A stretch of DNA of 39,789 nt from JAIBBG01 sp043748015 (GTDB lineage: Bacteria; Bacteroidota; Bacteroidia; Flavobacteriales_D; Sanyastnellaceae), in the NCBI GenBank assembly GCA_043748015.1, contig JAYTOA010000215.1, forward strand, positions 1 through 39,789, in the 5' to 3' direction. The notes under the pieces were generated by a model. That model saw only the letters and a list, made by a program, of their open reading frames with translations, was not told the origin of the DNA and made no database searches. Of the stretch, positions 1 through 7,605 are shown piece by piece. The position numbers and the translations under genes were made by a program. Position 1 is the first letter of the stretch; every line of letters starts with the position of its first letter.

Positions 1-90
1 GTGACAATGACCGGGGGAAATCAAATTCAGGTCAATACAGATTTAAGAAGCGCAGAAGTTTTTGGAGTGGTGATAGAGGTGACCAAGTAG
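1..90 (+). CDS. C-terminal end of an unidentified protein (partial)
   Basis: Frame 1 is open from the first base of the window to a TAG at 88-90 and gives 29 residues ending in FGVVIEVTK. The start and most of the gene lie upstream of the window. The alternating hydrophobic and polar pattern would suit a final beta strand, but I do not recognise the family and assign no function. It converges on the minus-strand EamA gene, whose stop lies only 11 bp away, which fits a true gene end. Confidence 0.5.
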   Translation: MTMTGGNQIQVNTDLRSAEVFGVVIEVTK

Positions 91-101
91 AATAAATGCT
101 A

Positions 102-971
102 TTAAGCCTTCACCTTTTCCAACGACTTTATTTCCTTCAATCGTGAATTGAGTACGAGTGAAAGAATGATGACGAGTATTCCTGCGAAGGCAAGCAGTCC
201 GAAAGTTTCATCAAATACAAAATAGCCAATAGCTACAGCGAAGATGGCGCCGGTATAATTCCAGGGTGTGATGGCAGCAGCGTTGGCGGTCATGAGAGCG
301 CGTGTGCTATAGTATTGTGCGAACTGTGTGCTGATGCCCATGCCAGCGAGCAATAACCAATCCCTACCGTGGGGCATTACAAAATCATAAAGACACCAGA
401 TTCCTGTCACCGGAATACTAATGAATGTGAGATGTATAACAATAGTATATGCGTGATCTGTTTCGCGACACTTGATGATTGAATTGTAGGCGAACCCCGC
501 TATGATTGCAGCTGTTACTCCAACAGCCAACCATCCATAACTGAATCTTTCGTCCACACCTTTGATCATCATCACACCAATGAATGCTATTGCGAAATAC
601 AACCATTGAATGCGTCGCACAGGTTGATTGTTCATCAGCGCAGCGAAGAATACAGTAAATATCGGCGAGAGATATTGCAGCGATGTTGCACTCGCTAAAG
701 GCATATTCTTCAGCGTCATGAAAAAAAGCAGCAACGCCAAAAGTCCGGACACACCGCGCAATACAAGCCATGTCGTATTGTTTCCAAGTATAGGCAATTT
801 CAATTTTAGAACAAACCAAAGCGAAACGAAAAAGACTACTATCGAACGAAAGAAAACAAGTTCATGAGATGGAATGTGAGGCAATGCTTTCGCAAGCGCA
901 TTCATCACAGCGAAGAATACCACTGCGATGAGCATGTACATGATGCCTTTGGAATCTTTAGGGCTGGTCAT
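102..971 (-). CDS. EamA/DMT-superfamily permease (drug/metabolite transporter)
   Basis: A 289-residue integral membrane protein with about ten hydrophobic segments in two repeated halves, the usual size and layout of EamA (DUF6) transporters of the drug/metabolite superfamily. The N-terminal half holds the family-typical stretch with HELVFFRSIVVF, followed by RGVSGLLALLLFF, and the second half ends in a short basic tail (RLKEIKSLEKVKA). The substrate cannot be read from the sequence; relatives export amino acids or metabolites or take up S-adenosylmethionine. The start at 971 puts the first membrane segment at about residue 11. It stands alone, separated from the next minus-strand gene by an interspersed repeat and a terminator. 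Confidence 0.85.
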   Translation of the reverse strand: MTSPKDSKGIMYMLIAVVFFAVMNALAKALPHIPSHELVFFRSIVVFFVSLWFVLKLKLPILGNNTTWLVLRGVSGLLALLLFFMTLKNMPLASATSLQYLSPIFTVFFAALMNNQPVRRIQWLYFAIAFIGVMMIKGVDERFSYGWLAVGVTAAIIAGFAYNSIIKCRETDHAYTIVIHLTFISIPVTGIWCLYDFVMPHGRDWLLLAGMGISTQFAQYYSTRALMTANAAAITPWNYTGAIFAVAIGYFVFDETFGLLAFAGILVIILSLVLNSRLKEIKSLEKVKA

Positions 972-1022
972 TGGGGTGGCAAGTATAGCGGGAAAGGAAT
1001 TAGGGGTTAGGAATTAGTGGCT

Positions 1023-1140
1023 AGTAATTGGTTATTGGGTTATTAAGTTATTGTGTGGGCCAATGGCAACACATCCAATCTCACTCCAATGATCATGGTG
1101 GACTTCGCGCAGTAACTTAGTAACCCAATAACCAGTAACT
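1023..1140. repeat. Palindromic interspersed repeat, copy A
   Basis: Two 33-base arms (1023-1055 and 1108-1140) are inverted copies matching at 28 of 33 positions. Four of the five differences are C/T changes that would still pair as G-U in RNA. The arms read GGTTATTGGGTTATTAAG and its complement. The middle contains CCAATGGCAAC, which resembles the AACAAGGGCAA following the arms at 7131-7250, so the two loci belong to one repeat family. It ends 8 bp before the intrinsic terminator at 1149-1180. There is no coding potential. Confidence 0.75.
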
Positions 1141-1148
1141 CATCACAC

Positions 1149-1180
1149 AAAAAAAGAGGCCGCCCAAATGGACAGCCTCT
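1149..1180 (-). terminator. Intrinsic terminator of the SRPBCC/GyrI gene
   Basis: Read on the minus strand, AGAGGCTGTCC and GGGCGGCCTCT form an 11-position stem (two mismatches) around a four-base loop, followed by seven T residues (1155-1149). It lies 22 bp past the stop codon at 1203. Confidence 0.8.
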
Positions 1181-1202
1181 CATTACTATTTTTTTTTAGT
1201 GA

Positions 1203-2216
1203 TTACTCAACAGGCTGGATTAACCAAGTTTCGATTTCTGAAGGCGACTTAACCGTTGTCGGGTCATTCGCATAAACTTCATAACCAGACCAACGTGGTT
1301 TGTGAGTTTTCATCAAAGTATTCATGAAGTTACCCCACGCTATTCCGGTACCTTCGTATGGACCATAATAAACGTGCTTTGCAGATTTACCGGCAGGAAT
1401 CATTCCGCTGGTAAGGCCCTTTGGAGCTTTCATTTCCGAAGCAACCGGAATGGCAATTTCGAGATCCATTGTGTGAGCATCTTCATTGTAGTTGTGTGCG
1501 ATGGACATTGGAGCACCGGCTGCCTTATCCATACCGCCAAGGAATTTTCCTATTTCACCAAAAGCTTGTCCCATCATAGCCGAATCAATCTGATTTTCAT
1601 TAACACCATTGTGCATCTTGCCGACATACCATTGAGCAGGCATATCCACGATTTCGTATTTCACAACAGGCTCTTTAGGTTTTGCCTCGGCGATGGCCTT
1701 AATCGCAGTCAATCCCGAAGTGTAATCCTTCTCAAGTGAAGCAGTTCCACCCATGAGCATTACAATTCCTCTGGCCATGAAAGGCAGGTCACCACCGTCC
1801 ATCGTCCAGGTGAGATTTGTTCCTGCTTCACCATCAGGTGCAAGTTTAAATTCTGCATGACTTGTTCCCCATTCAGCGAAGACCAGTTCAGATTTGATGT
1901 ATTCATCAGCTCTCGCTTCCTTGATTGTCTGAGAACCTTTGCCAACATTTTTCACTTTGCTATCCCACTCCATTTTGTGTCCAACCATACCAGCGTCACC
2001 GGTTACGGTTGGAGTCATTTTGGGATCAAGCTTTGCCCAAGGGCTCCATTCTGGCCATTGATTAAAATCAGCAACGATGCTAAAAACCGCTGAAGGAGGT
2101 GCATCGATCATTTGAGATTTTTCCATTGCCATCTTTTTTGGGCCCATCATGCACATTACCAGATAAACAACGAACAGTATGACCACTGTGTACAATAAGA
2201 ACTTAAGAACTTTCAT
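1203..2216 (-). CDS. Membrane-anchored SRPBCC domain plus GyrI-like domain protein
   Basis: A 337-residue protein. Residues 1-25 form a hydrophobic anchor or signal (MKVLKFLLYTVVILFVVYLV). Residues ~30-180 look like an SRPBCC/polyketide-cyclase-type ligand pocket: IDAPPSAVFSIVADFNQWPEWSPW is the classic opening, followed by GTNLTWTMDGG. Residues ~185-337 resemble the GyrI-like/AraC-effector-binding fold (VVKYEIVDMPAQWYVGKMH at the start; AGKSAKHVYYGPYEGTG; ending IETWLIQPVE). Both folds bind small hydrophobic ligands in other proteins, so a periplasmic or envelope ligand-binding role is reasonable, but no substrate can be named. Such two-domain proteins recur in Bacteroidota. The start codon is the only one that includes the anchor. 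The gene has its own terminator at 1149-1180. Confidence 0.8.
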   Translation of the reverse strand: MKVLKFLLYTVVILFVVYLVMCMMGPKKMAMEKSQMIDAPPSAVFSIVADFNQWPEWSPWAKLDPKMTPTVTGDAGMVGHKMEWDSKVKNVGKGSQTIKEARADEYIKSELVFAEWGTSHAEFKLAPDGEAGTNLTWTMDGGDLPFMARGIVMLMGGTASLEKDYTSGLTAIKAIAEAKPKEPVVKYEIVDMPAQWYVGKMHNGVNENQIDSAMMGQAFGEIGKFLGGMDKAAGAPMSIAHNYNEDAHTMDLEIAIPVASEMKAPKGLTSGMIPAGKSAKHVYYGPYEGTGIAWGNFMNTLMKTHKPRWSGYEVYANDPTTVKSPSEIETWLIQPVE

Positions 2217-2331
2217 TGAATTAGAGTTTTGGGGGTTATGTAGTGCAATTTATGCAAAATTTATTATTGGGTTTTTATATAGGATGATTTAACATACCAA
2301 ACGGTACATTATATATTGGGGAATTGCAAAA

Positions 2332-3144
2332 TCAGAGCGAAGCGATAAGATCACGATAGATGACAGATAATTTCCCTTCTGCTTCCTTTGCAGTTGCGAT
2401 TATTTCATCAATACTAATCTTGCTCAAATTGTCAGGATCACACACATCAGTGATGATAGAAATACAGCAACAAGGAAGACTCATGTGATTACAGGCTATG
2501 ACCTCGGGAACAGTGCTCATACCCACTGCATCAGCGCCAATCATTTTTAGCATGCGATATTCAGCACGTGTCTCCAACATAGGTCCAGGCACTGCAGCAT
2601 AAACACCTTCCTGCAACTTGATATTATTTGACTTCGCGATTTCTCTCAACTTAGTATTGAGCATGTGGTTGTAAGGTTCAGACATATCAGGAAATCTTGG
2701 GCCAAGTTCATCCATGTTTTCGCCACGCAATGGATTGTCAGGTTGCATATTGATGTGGTCATCAATCATCATCAAATCACCTTTTTGAAAATCCAGATTG
2801 ACAGCACCTGCAGCATTGGACAACAATACATTCTTCACACCGAGCATCTTCATCACACGCAACGGCATTACAACTTCATCCATACTATGTCCTTCGTAGT
2901 AATGAAAGCGTCCTTGACAAGCGAGCACTTTCTTCCCAGCAAGCGTTCCATAAATCAATTTTCCAAAATGAAATTCTACCGTTGCAATCGGAAAATTGGG
3001 AATGACATTGTAACTGAATTGCTTCTCTTGCTCTATCAATTCGGCCATATTTCCGAGTCCTGTTCCGAGAACAATGCCCACTTCCGGATCAGTAACGCCT
3101 TTGTTTCTCAACCACTCTACGGTCTCTTCTAAAAGTTCATACAT
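2332..3144 (-). CDS. punA: Purine nucleoside phosphorylase (trimeric, PNP-I type)
   Basis: A 270-residue cytoplasmic enzyme that cleaves purine nucleosides with phosphate to free base and ribose-1-phosphate in purine salvage. Motifs in order: phosphate loop GTGLG (27-31, Thr where many homologues have Ser), GRFHYYEGH (78-86; His81 matches human His86), SNAAGAVN (109-116), ETRAEYR (191-197; Glu195 matches human Glu201) and GADAVGMSTVPEVI (203-216). The residue that in human PNP is the base-reading Asn243 (ITN) is here Asp233 (ITD). The length is normal for the family. The gene follows the monooxygenase-like gene on the same strand with a terminator between them, so it probably has its own promoter in the 36-bp gap or depends on read-through. 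Confidence 0.93.
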   Translation of the reverse strand: MYELLEETVEWLRNKGVTDPEVGIVLGTGLGNMAELIEQEKQFSYNVIPNFPIATVEFHFGKLIYGTLAGKKVLACQGRFHYYEGHSMDEVVMPLRVMKMLGVKNVLLSNAAGAVNLDFQKGDLMMIDDHINMQPDNPLRGENMDELGPRFPDMSEPYNHMLNTKLREIAKSNNIKLQEGVYAAVPGPMLETRAEYRMLKMIGADAVGMSTVPEVIACNHMSLPCCCISIITDVCDPDNLSKISIDEIIATAKEAEGKLSVIYRDLIASL

Positions 3145-3181
3145 ACTATATTTAGTTTAATTTTTATTGATGCGCATAGAC

Positions 3182-3210
3182 AAAAAAGAACCCCTGAAAT
3201 TCAGAGGTTC
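3182..3210 (-). terminator. Intrinsic terminator after the monooxygenase-like gene
   Basis: On the minus strand GAACCTCTG and CAGGGGTTC pair around a short A/T loop and are followed by six T residues (3187-3182). It sits about 20 bp past the stop at 3232 and before the PNP start at 3144. Confidence 0.85.
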
Positions 3211-3231
3211 CTTCTGATTATTTTCTTTGAT

Positions 3232-4788
3232 TTATCTGGTGATAATTAATTGGTGAGACTGTTCAAAATTTCCAACGCGCAATCGATAGAGATAAACACC
3301 CGGACTTAATTCACCAATGTCAATAGTTTCCTTATTCTTTCCCGGACCACGATGCGCCCCGGTCAATACTTGCTTGATTAATCGACCTTGAATATCATGA
3401 ATCGAAACATCCACATCATTCGCTTGATCCAAACTATATCCAATTGTAAAACGATCGGAAGTTGGATTTGGATAACTTGGAAAAAGCTGATTCACAGGAT
3501 AAACAATTCGATCATTTTTGTCTGGACCAGCAAGAGAAATGTTTTCATCACCAGGCAAGTAAAGAACAAACTGCAAATAGCACAGATACATTTCATCAGA
3601 GGTGCTTTCTCCCCATGTAGTGAACTGTGGTGGATTGTGCGGATTGAATGGATTGGCTGTTGTATTGTCGTACTGCGCAATACAATGAACAGTATATCCC
3701 TGCGGCAAGTGTATCATGTTTGGATAAGCGTACAATCCCTGCCAATTGAAATTCCACTCAGGAACTTTGATCAAATTGATTGTGTCATTGCCATTCGGAC
3801 TAACTGCGTAAACTTCATAGCTCTTGCCGAGCAAATGTGCATGAGGCGCGATACCGATTAGCGACACATCGAAAGTAATATCTAACGTACCGTGAAACGT
3901 TTTGACCTGATTCGCAGGAATAATAAAAGGTTCATCCAGGTTATAGGGCGAAATTGGATATGTATTCACATATCTGATGATAGGATCATCAGAAAAAAAT
4001 ATGTTCACACTTGATTGATCATATTCATCGATTGGAGTTGGACCATAGTGCATTTGCATGAGCAAATCGCTATTCGCAAATAATTTCTTTCCGATAGTTG
4101 GCGGATAAACCAGAGGCGAAGCTCCTGGCACCCACGCAGAGAAAAACTGATCCACAGGTTCGAACCCGAAACCGCCAAACTCAGTGTAGCCATATTCTGT
4201 ATCAGCGGCGTCTAAAGCTGCTGCAGCGCCGGTTGTATCAATACCAAGAATGGCATGGTGACAAATCGATTTGTTGTCTGCTCTTACCTCAATTGCTTCC
4301 ACATCTCTATCAGAAGTAAGGCCGGTTGGAAGAACAAAAATTTGATATTGATCGTTGTTCGTACCGAAGTGGTGATAAGGTTCAGACATTGTGAGTACGA
4401 GATCAGGCACACCCACTTGCGAGCCTGTTGGAAAGATCGGCATTGGTGCTTCAAGATCAGGATTTCCTTGAGGCATACCACCGGCCACCCAATCTGAAAT
4501 CATTTGAATTTCGCTGTCAGTAAGAATATTCTCACCCATGAAGTGACTGTATGTATGATCAGGACGCCATGGCGGCATATATTTTATCGCAGTTACATAT
4601 TCGATACTCGAGCCATTAGCCACGACCTCAGAATAGTTGGTAAGTGGAAAAGGTCCAATCTCACCCTCGCGGTGACACTTGGTGCAATGATTATATATGA
4701 GCGGGGAAATGTTCTCGCTGAAATTCACTTGTGCGTATGCCGCACTTGACAGGAAAAACAAGAAAATGACAAAGGAGTAATTTTTCAT
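3232..4788 (-). CDS. Secreted cytochrome c / PHM-like dicopper monooxygenase with T9SS sorting domain
   Basis: A 518-residue secreted protein. Residues 1-19 are a signal peptide ending AAYA|Q. Residues ~20-115 form a small cytochrome c-like domain with a heme-c site C35-T-K-C38-H39 and a downstream YMPPW (70-74) that could supply a Met ligand. Residues ~125-415 resemble the ascorbate-dependent type II copper monooxygenases (PHM/DBH family). The full ligand set is visible: His177-His178 and His247 (first copper), His316-x-His318 and Met400 (second copper). Residues ~435-518 are a T9SS type A sorting domain (PSYPNPTSDRF...DIQGRLIKQV...SPGVYLYRL). It is therefore predicted to be exported through type IX secretion to the surface. 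In known relatives the copper pair hydroxylates a C-H bond; substrate and electron donor here are unknown, and the heme domain could deliver electrons. Confidence 0.85.
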   Translation of the reverse strand: MKNYSFVIFLFFLSSAAYAQVNFSENISPLIYNHCTKCHREGEIGPFPLTNYSEVVANGSSIEYVTAIKYMPPWRPDHTYSHFMGENILTDSEIQMISDWVAGGMPQGNPDLEAPMPIFPTGSQVGVPDLVLTMSEPYHHFGTNNDQYQIFVLPTGLTSDRDVEAIEVRADNKSICHHAILGIDTTGAAAALDAADTEYGYTEFGGFGFEPVDQFFSAWVPGASPLVYPPTIGKKLFANSDLLMQMHYGPTPIDEYDQSSVNIFFSDDPIIRYVNTYPISPYNLDEPFIIPANQVKTFHGTLDITFDVSLIGIAPHAHLLGKSYEVYAVSPNGNDTINLIKVPEWNFNWQGLYAYPNMIHLPQGYTVHCIAQYDNTTANPFNPHNPPQFTTWGESTSDEMYLCYLQFVLYLPGDENISLAGPDKNDRIVYPVNQLFPSYPNPTSDRFTIGYSLDQANDVDVSIHDIQGRLIKQVLTGAHRGPGKNKETIDIGELSPGVYLYRLRVGNFEQSHQLIITR

Positions 4789-4826
4789 TTACATCGTGTT
4801 ATGAAGGTAAATATAAAGGATACAAA

Positions 4827-4871
4827 TTGAAAGTTGCACTAAGTCTATTGAAAGTTGAAAATTGAAAGTTG
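4827..4871 (+). repeat. Three copies of the decamer TTGAAAGTTG
   Basis: The decamer occurs at 4827-4836, 4848-4857 and 4862-4871, with AAAAT between the last copy pair and a degenerate continuation to ~4884. It lies in the 406-bp divergent gap between the monooxygenase-like gene and the helicase gene, about 40 bp upstream of the former. The spacing is irregular, so it may be a simple A/T-rich repeat. Confidence 0.4.
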
Positions 4872-5028
4872 AAAATGGAAAATTTGCTGATTGCTCAATG
4901 AAATCATTTAGCGATATCTGAAAAGCAATTTTTTTGAGATTCAGTTGAAACAAACGCATATATAAGAGTCATCGGCATTTGACAGCTTCAATTAATGACA
5001 TTCATCAATAATAAATCATTGATTTGTA

Positions 5029-5058
5029 TTGGAATAGAGAAAAGATGTATTACTTTTG
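5029..5058 (+). promoter_or_regulatory. Bacteroidota-type promoter of the DEAD-box helicase gene
   Basis: TTG at 5029-5031 is followed after exactly 19 bases by TACTTTTG at 5051-5058. This is a full match to the Bacteroidota consensus (TTG near -33, TAnnTTTG near -7). It predicts a start of transcription near 5064 and a leader of about 130 bases. Confidence 0.75.
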
Positions 5059-5061
5059 CCG

Positions 5062-5175
5062 GCCTTTCACAAAGGCGGGTTTTACTTCACATCTTCACTT
5101 GTCCCGCGCACGGCGCGGAGTGTTCTTCGAAGAATGGTTGTCAAATTCAAATTCGTGAAAGCAGACAACCATTTT
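5062..5175 (+). promoter_or_regulatory. Structured 5' leader of the helicase mRNA
   Basis: Four perfect inverted repeats follow one another before the start codon: GCCTTT/AAAGGC (5062-5076, 3-base loop), CCGCGC/GCGCGG (5104-5118, 3-base loop), the palindrome TTCTTCGAAGAA (5123-5134) and AATGGTTGTC/GACAACCATT (5133-5142 with 5164-5173, 21-base loop). The last two overlap slightly and would compete. Together they make an RNA leader able to adopt alternative folds close to the start codon at 5195. Cold-inducible helicase genes in other bacteria have long regulatory leaders; that this is one is inference. Confidence 0.55.
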
Positions 5176-5194
5176 ATTTACTTAATAATTATTC

Positions 5195-7012
5195 ATGATC
5201 AATTTTGAATTGCTCGGGCTGAGTAAGCCTGTGATGCGCGCTATTTCGGAGCTAGGCTTCGAAACGCCAACCCCTGTACAGGCGCAAGCCATACCTGTTA
5301 TGATGGCAGGAAATCAAGACGTAGTGGCCCTCGCCCAAACCGGAACCGGAAAGACAGCAGCTTTCGGACTTCCACTCATTGATATGCTGGAATTTGGAAA
5401 TCGTCATACACAGGCCCTCATCCTGGCGCCAACGCGCGAATTGTGTATGCAAATTACACGCGATATTCAGAACTACTCTAAATATGTTACCGGCGCTCAA
5501 GTCGTAGCAATTTATGGTGGCGCAAGTATCGACGGACAAATACGCGAGATGCGTAAAGGTCCACAAATCGTTGTTGCTACACCGGGAAGACTGGTGGATA
5601 TGATCGAGCGAAATATCGTAGATCTTTCGCGCATTGAATTTGTTGTACTTGATGAAGCAGATGAAATGCTCACTATGGGATTCAAGGATGATCTTGATCT
5701 CATTCTTTCTCGTACACCAAAAGAAAAGAACACATGGTTGTTCTCTGCAACAATGCCGAACGAAGTTCTGCGCATTTCACGCAGTTACATGAACAATCCA
5801 TTCGAAGTAACTGTTGGAACGAAGAACTCCGGCAACGAAAACATCGAACACTTATACTATGTCGTTCATGCCAAAGATCGTTACCTCGCGTTGAAGAGAA
5901 TTGCTGATTACAATCCTGAAATTTTCGCGATTGTTTTCTGCAGAACAAAAATAGAAACACAACAGATCGCTGATCAGTTGATCAAAGACGGTTACAACGC
6001 AGATGCTTTGCACGGTGATTTGTCACAGGCACAGCGCGATTTCGTAATGAAGCGTTACCGCAGCAGATCATTGCAGATGTTGGTTGCTACCGACGTAGCT
6101 GCAAGAGGTATTGATGTGAATGATGTTACTCACGTAATCAATTACAATCTTCCTGATGAAATAGAAAGTTATACTCACAGAAGTGGACGTACAGCCCGCG
6201 CCGGTAAGACCGGTGTGAGTATTGCGATTGTTCACAGCAAAGAGATGCACAAGATTCGTCAGATCGAAAAGATCATCAAGCGTCAGTTTGCACAAGCACA
6301 AATTCCAACAGGATTTGATGTGTGTGAGCAACAATTGATGGCTTTGGTGAAGAAAGTTCACAATGTTGAAGTAGATGAAAAAACTATAGAGCGTTACTTG
6401 CCATCAGTGTTTGCTGAATTGGAAGAATTATCGAGAGAAGATATCATCAAGCGTTTTGTTTCGATTGAATTCAATCGCTTCGCTGAATACTATCGCAATG
6501 CACCGGATCTTAACATGAACACCAAGAGCGACGACCGCCGAGCTTCAACTCCGGGTCTTGTGAAAATGTACATGAACATCGGCGAGCTCGATGGATTCGA
6601 TAACAACACATTGAAAGAATTTATCGCAGAAAATGCCGAGATCAACGCACAGGAAATTTCATGGACTGATCTTAAGAATACATTCTCGTTGATTGAAGTT
6701 CGCAGTGAAGTTGTAGACAAAATTGTTGAAGCTATTCACGGTGCACAATACCGCGGAAGAACTGTACGTGTTGAGTCACGTGGCAATCGCGACGCCGGAA
6801 TTCCTCGCACGAGATTGCGTGGTGATCGTGGCGGTGATCGTGGCGGTGATCGTGGTGGTGATCGTGGTGGTGATCGCGGCGGATATCGCGGAGGTGATGG
6901 TGGTGGAAGCCGTGACCGTGACCGTGGAGGATATGGCGGAGATCGCAAGAAGAGTTACAGTGGTAGCGCCAATGGCGGAAGCTACAGCAAAGGAAAAAAG
7001 AAGCAGTGGTAG
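5195..7012 (+). CDS. deaD: DEAD-box ATP-dependent RNA helicase with DbpA-type RNA-binding domain and RGG tail
   Basis: A 605-residue helicase of the DeaD/CsdA group, which unwinds RNA during ribosome assembly and mRNA turnover, especially in the cold. All motifs are present: Q motif around GFETPTPVQAQAIP (21-34), AQTGTGKT (47-54), PTREL (79-83), TPGR (129-132), DEAD (153-156), SAT, ATDVAARGID and HRSGRTARAG. Residues ~450-530 form a DbpA-like RNA-binding domain (LVKMYMNIGELDGF...RGRTVRVES). From ~540 there is an arginine/glycine-rich tail made of GDRG units, then SRDRDRGGYGGDRKK, that should bind RNA non-specifically. The start at 5195 (MINFELLGLSKPV) fits the family and follows the structured leader. 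A strong terminator follows the gene, so it is monocistronic. Confidence 0.95.
   Translation: MINFELLGLSKPVMRAISELGFETPTPVQAQAIPVMMAGNQDVVALAQTGTGKTAAFGLPLIDMLEFGNRHTQALILAPTRELCMQITRDIQNYSKYVTGAQVVAIYGGASIDGQIREMRKGPQIVVATPGRLVDMIERNIVDLSRIEFVVLDEADEMLTMGFKDDLDLILSRTPKEKNTWLFSATMPNEVLRISRSYMNNPFEVTVGTKNSGNENIEHLYYVVHAKDRYLALKRIADYNPEIFAIVFCRTKIETQQIADQLIKDGYNADALHGDLSQAQRDFVMKRYRSRSLQMLVATDVAARGIDVNDVTHVINYNLPDEIESYTHRSGRTARAGKTGVSIAIVHSKEMHKIRQIEKIIKRQFAQAQIPTGFDVCEQQLMALVKKVHNVEVDEKTIERYLPSVFAELEELSREDIIKRFVSIEFNRFAEYYRNAPDLNMNTKSDDRRASTPGLVKMYMNIGELDGFDNNTLKEFIAENAEINAQEISWTDLKNTFSLIEVRSEVVDKIVEAIHGAQYRGRTVRVESRGNRDAGIPRTRLRGDRGGDRGGDRGGDRGGDRGGYRGGDGGGSRDRDRGGYGGDRKKSYSGSANGGSYSKGKKKQW
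6821..6880 (+). repeat. In-frame 12-bp tandem repeat encoding GDRG units
   Basis: About five copies of GGTGATCGTGGC, with C/T wobble differences at third positions, encode the repeated Gly-Asp-Arg-Gly of the helicase tail. Such a tract can change copy number by slippage without breaking the frame. Confidence 0.85.
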
Positions 7013-7052
7013 TCGAGAGACAACACGCGAGATAAAATTTATATCTAGTTTG

Positions 7053-7088
7053 AAAAGGCTGTCCCATGTGGATGGCCTTTTTCGTTTT
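7053..7088 (+). terminator. Intrinsic terminator of the helicase gene
   Basis: AAAAGGCTGTCC and GGATGGCCTTTT pair around CATGT, followed by T-rich TTTTTCGTTTTT. It lies about 40 bp after the TAG at 7010-7012. The stem resembles the terminator at 1149-1180, and a palindromic repeat block follows this one too. Confidence 0.85.
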
Positions 7089-7126
7089 TAGGATTAAAGG
7101 AATATAGGAATGTAGGATTATCGGGT

Positions 7127-7414
7127 TGTTAGTTATTGGGTTATTGAGTTATTGCGCGGAACAAGGGCAAACCGATGAAGAGCAATCTTTTCATGGGTTG
7201 CTCAATAATTGGTTATTGAGCTAATAAGTTATTGCGAGGGACAAGGGCAACATGGTGCAGTGCGTTTTGTATATGAGGGGGTCATTCGCGCAGTAATTCA
7301 ATAACTCAATAACTAATGCATTTCAGGGGGGCATTCGCACAGTAACTCAATAACCCAATTACAAATGCATGTCAGGGGGCATTTCGCGCAATAACCTAAT
7401 AACTAATAACCAAA
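7127..7414. repeat. Nested palindromic interspersed repeat, locus B
   Basis: Five related units of about 40 bases. Two left-type units (7131-7170 and 7206-7250) run through GTTATTGAG/AAG, TTATTGCG and ACAAGGGCAA. Three right-type units (about 7277-7320, 7326-7369 and 7374-7414) begin GGGGGxCATTCGC and run CAGTAACTCAATAACCCAAT in inverted orientation to the left units. The order L-L-R-R-R allows several alternative long hairpins. It is the same family as 1023-1140. No open frame of note runs through it. Together with the leader at 7415-7605 it fills the 593-bp gap after the helicase gene. Confidence 0.75.
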
Positions 7415-7430
7415 TCCAGAGTGTCCTTGA

Positions 7431-7461
7431 ATGAGCATTTTTCCTTATCAGGAATGCTCAT
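7431..7461. other. Hairpin in the gap before the DUF4331 gene
   Basis: ATGAGCATT (7431-7439) and AATGCTCAT (7453-7461) are perfect inverted arms; inside them CCT/AGG can extend the stem around a TATC loop with three bulged T residues. There is no T run on either side, so it is not a standard terminator. Its role is unknown. Confidence 0.5.
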
Positions 7462-7542
7462 AAAACAAAGGGAAATATCAACCAACTGTATTTTTTCCTC
7501 TGTCATAAATCCGAAAGCGAATTGACATCGTAAGTCTCTTTT

Positions 7543-7571
7543 GTTCGATTAAGATTTTCAATCTGACGAAC
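7543..7571 (+). promoter_or_regulatory. Leader hairpin upstream of the DUF4331 gene
   Basis: GTTCG (7543-7547) pairs with CGAAC (7567-7571), and AGATT (7552-7556) pairs with AATCT (7560-7564) around a TTC loop. It lies about 35 bp before the start codon and probably within the mRNA leader. I see no convincing TAnnTTTG promoter box near it. Confidence 0.35.
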
Positions 7572-7605
7572 ACCAAACAATTAATTAATCTTAAATCAAA
7601 TTTAC

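Noticed and set aside
6732..7067. Histidine-rich and proline/arginine-rich frames opposite the helicase tail
   Set aside because: They are mirror images of the GDRG repeat read in other frames, not real metal-binding proteins.
7431..7461. The 9-bp hairpin as terminator of the helicase or an sRNA
   Set aside because: No T run follows on either strand, a good helicase terminator lies 340 bp upstream, and I see no promoter for an sRNA.
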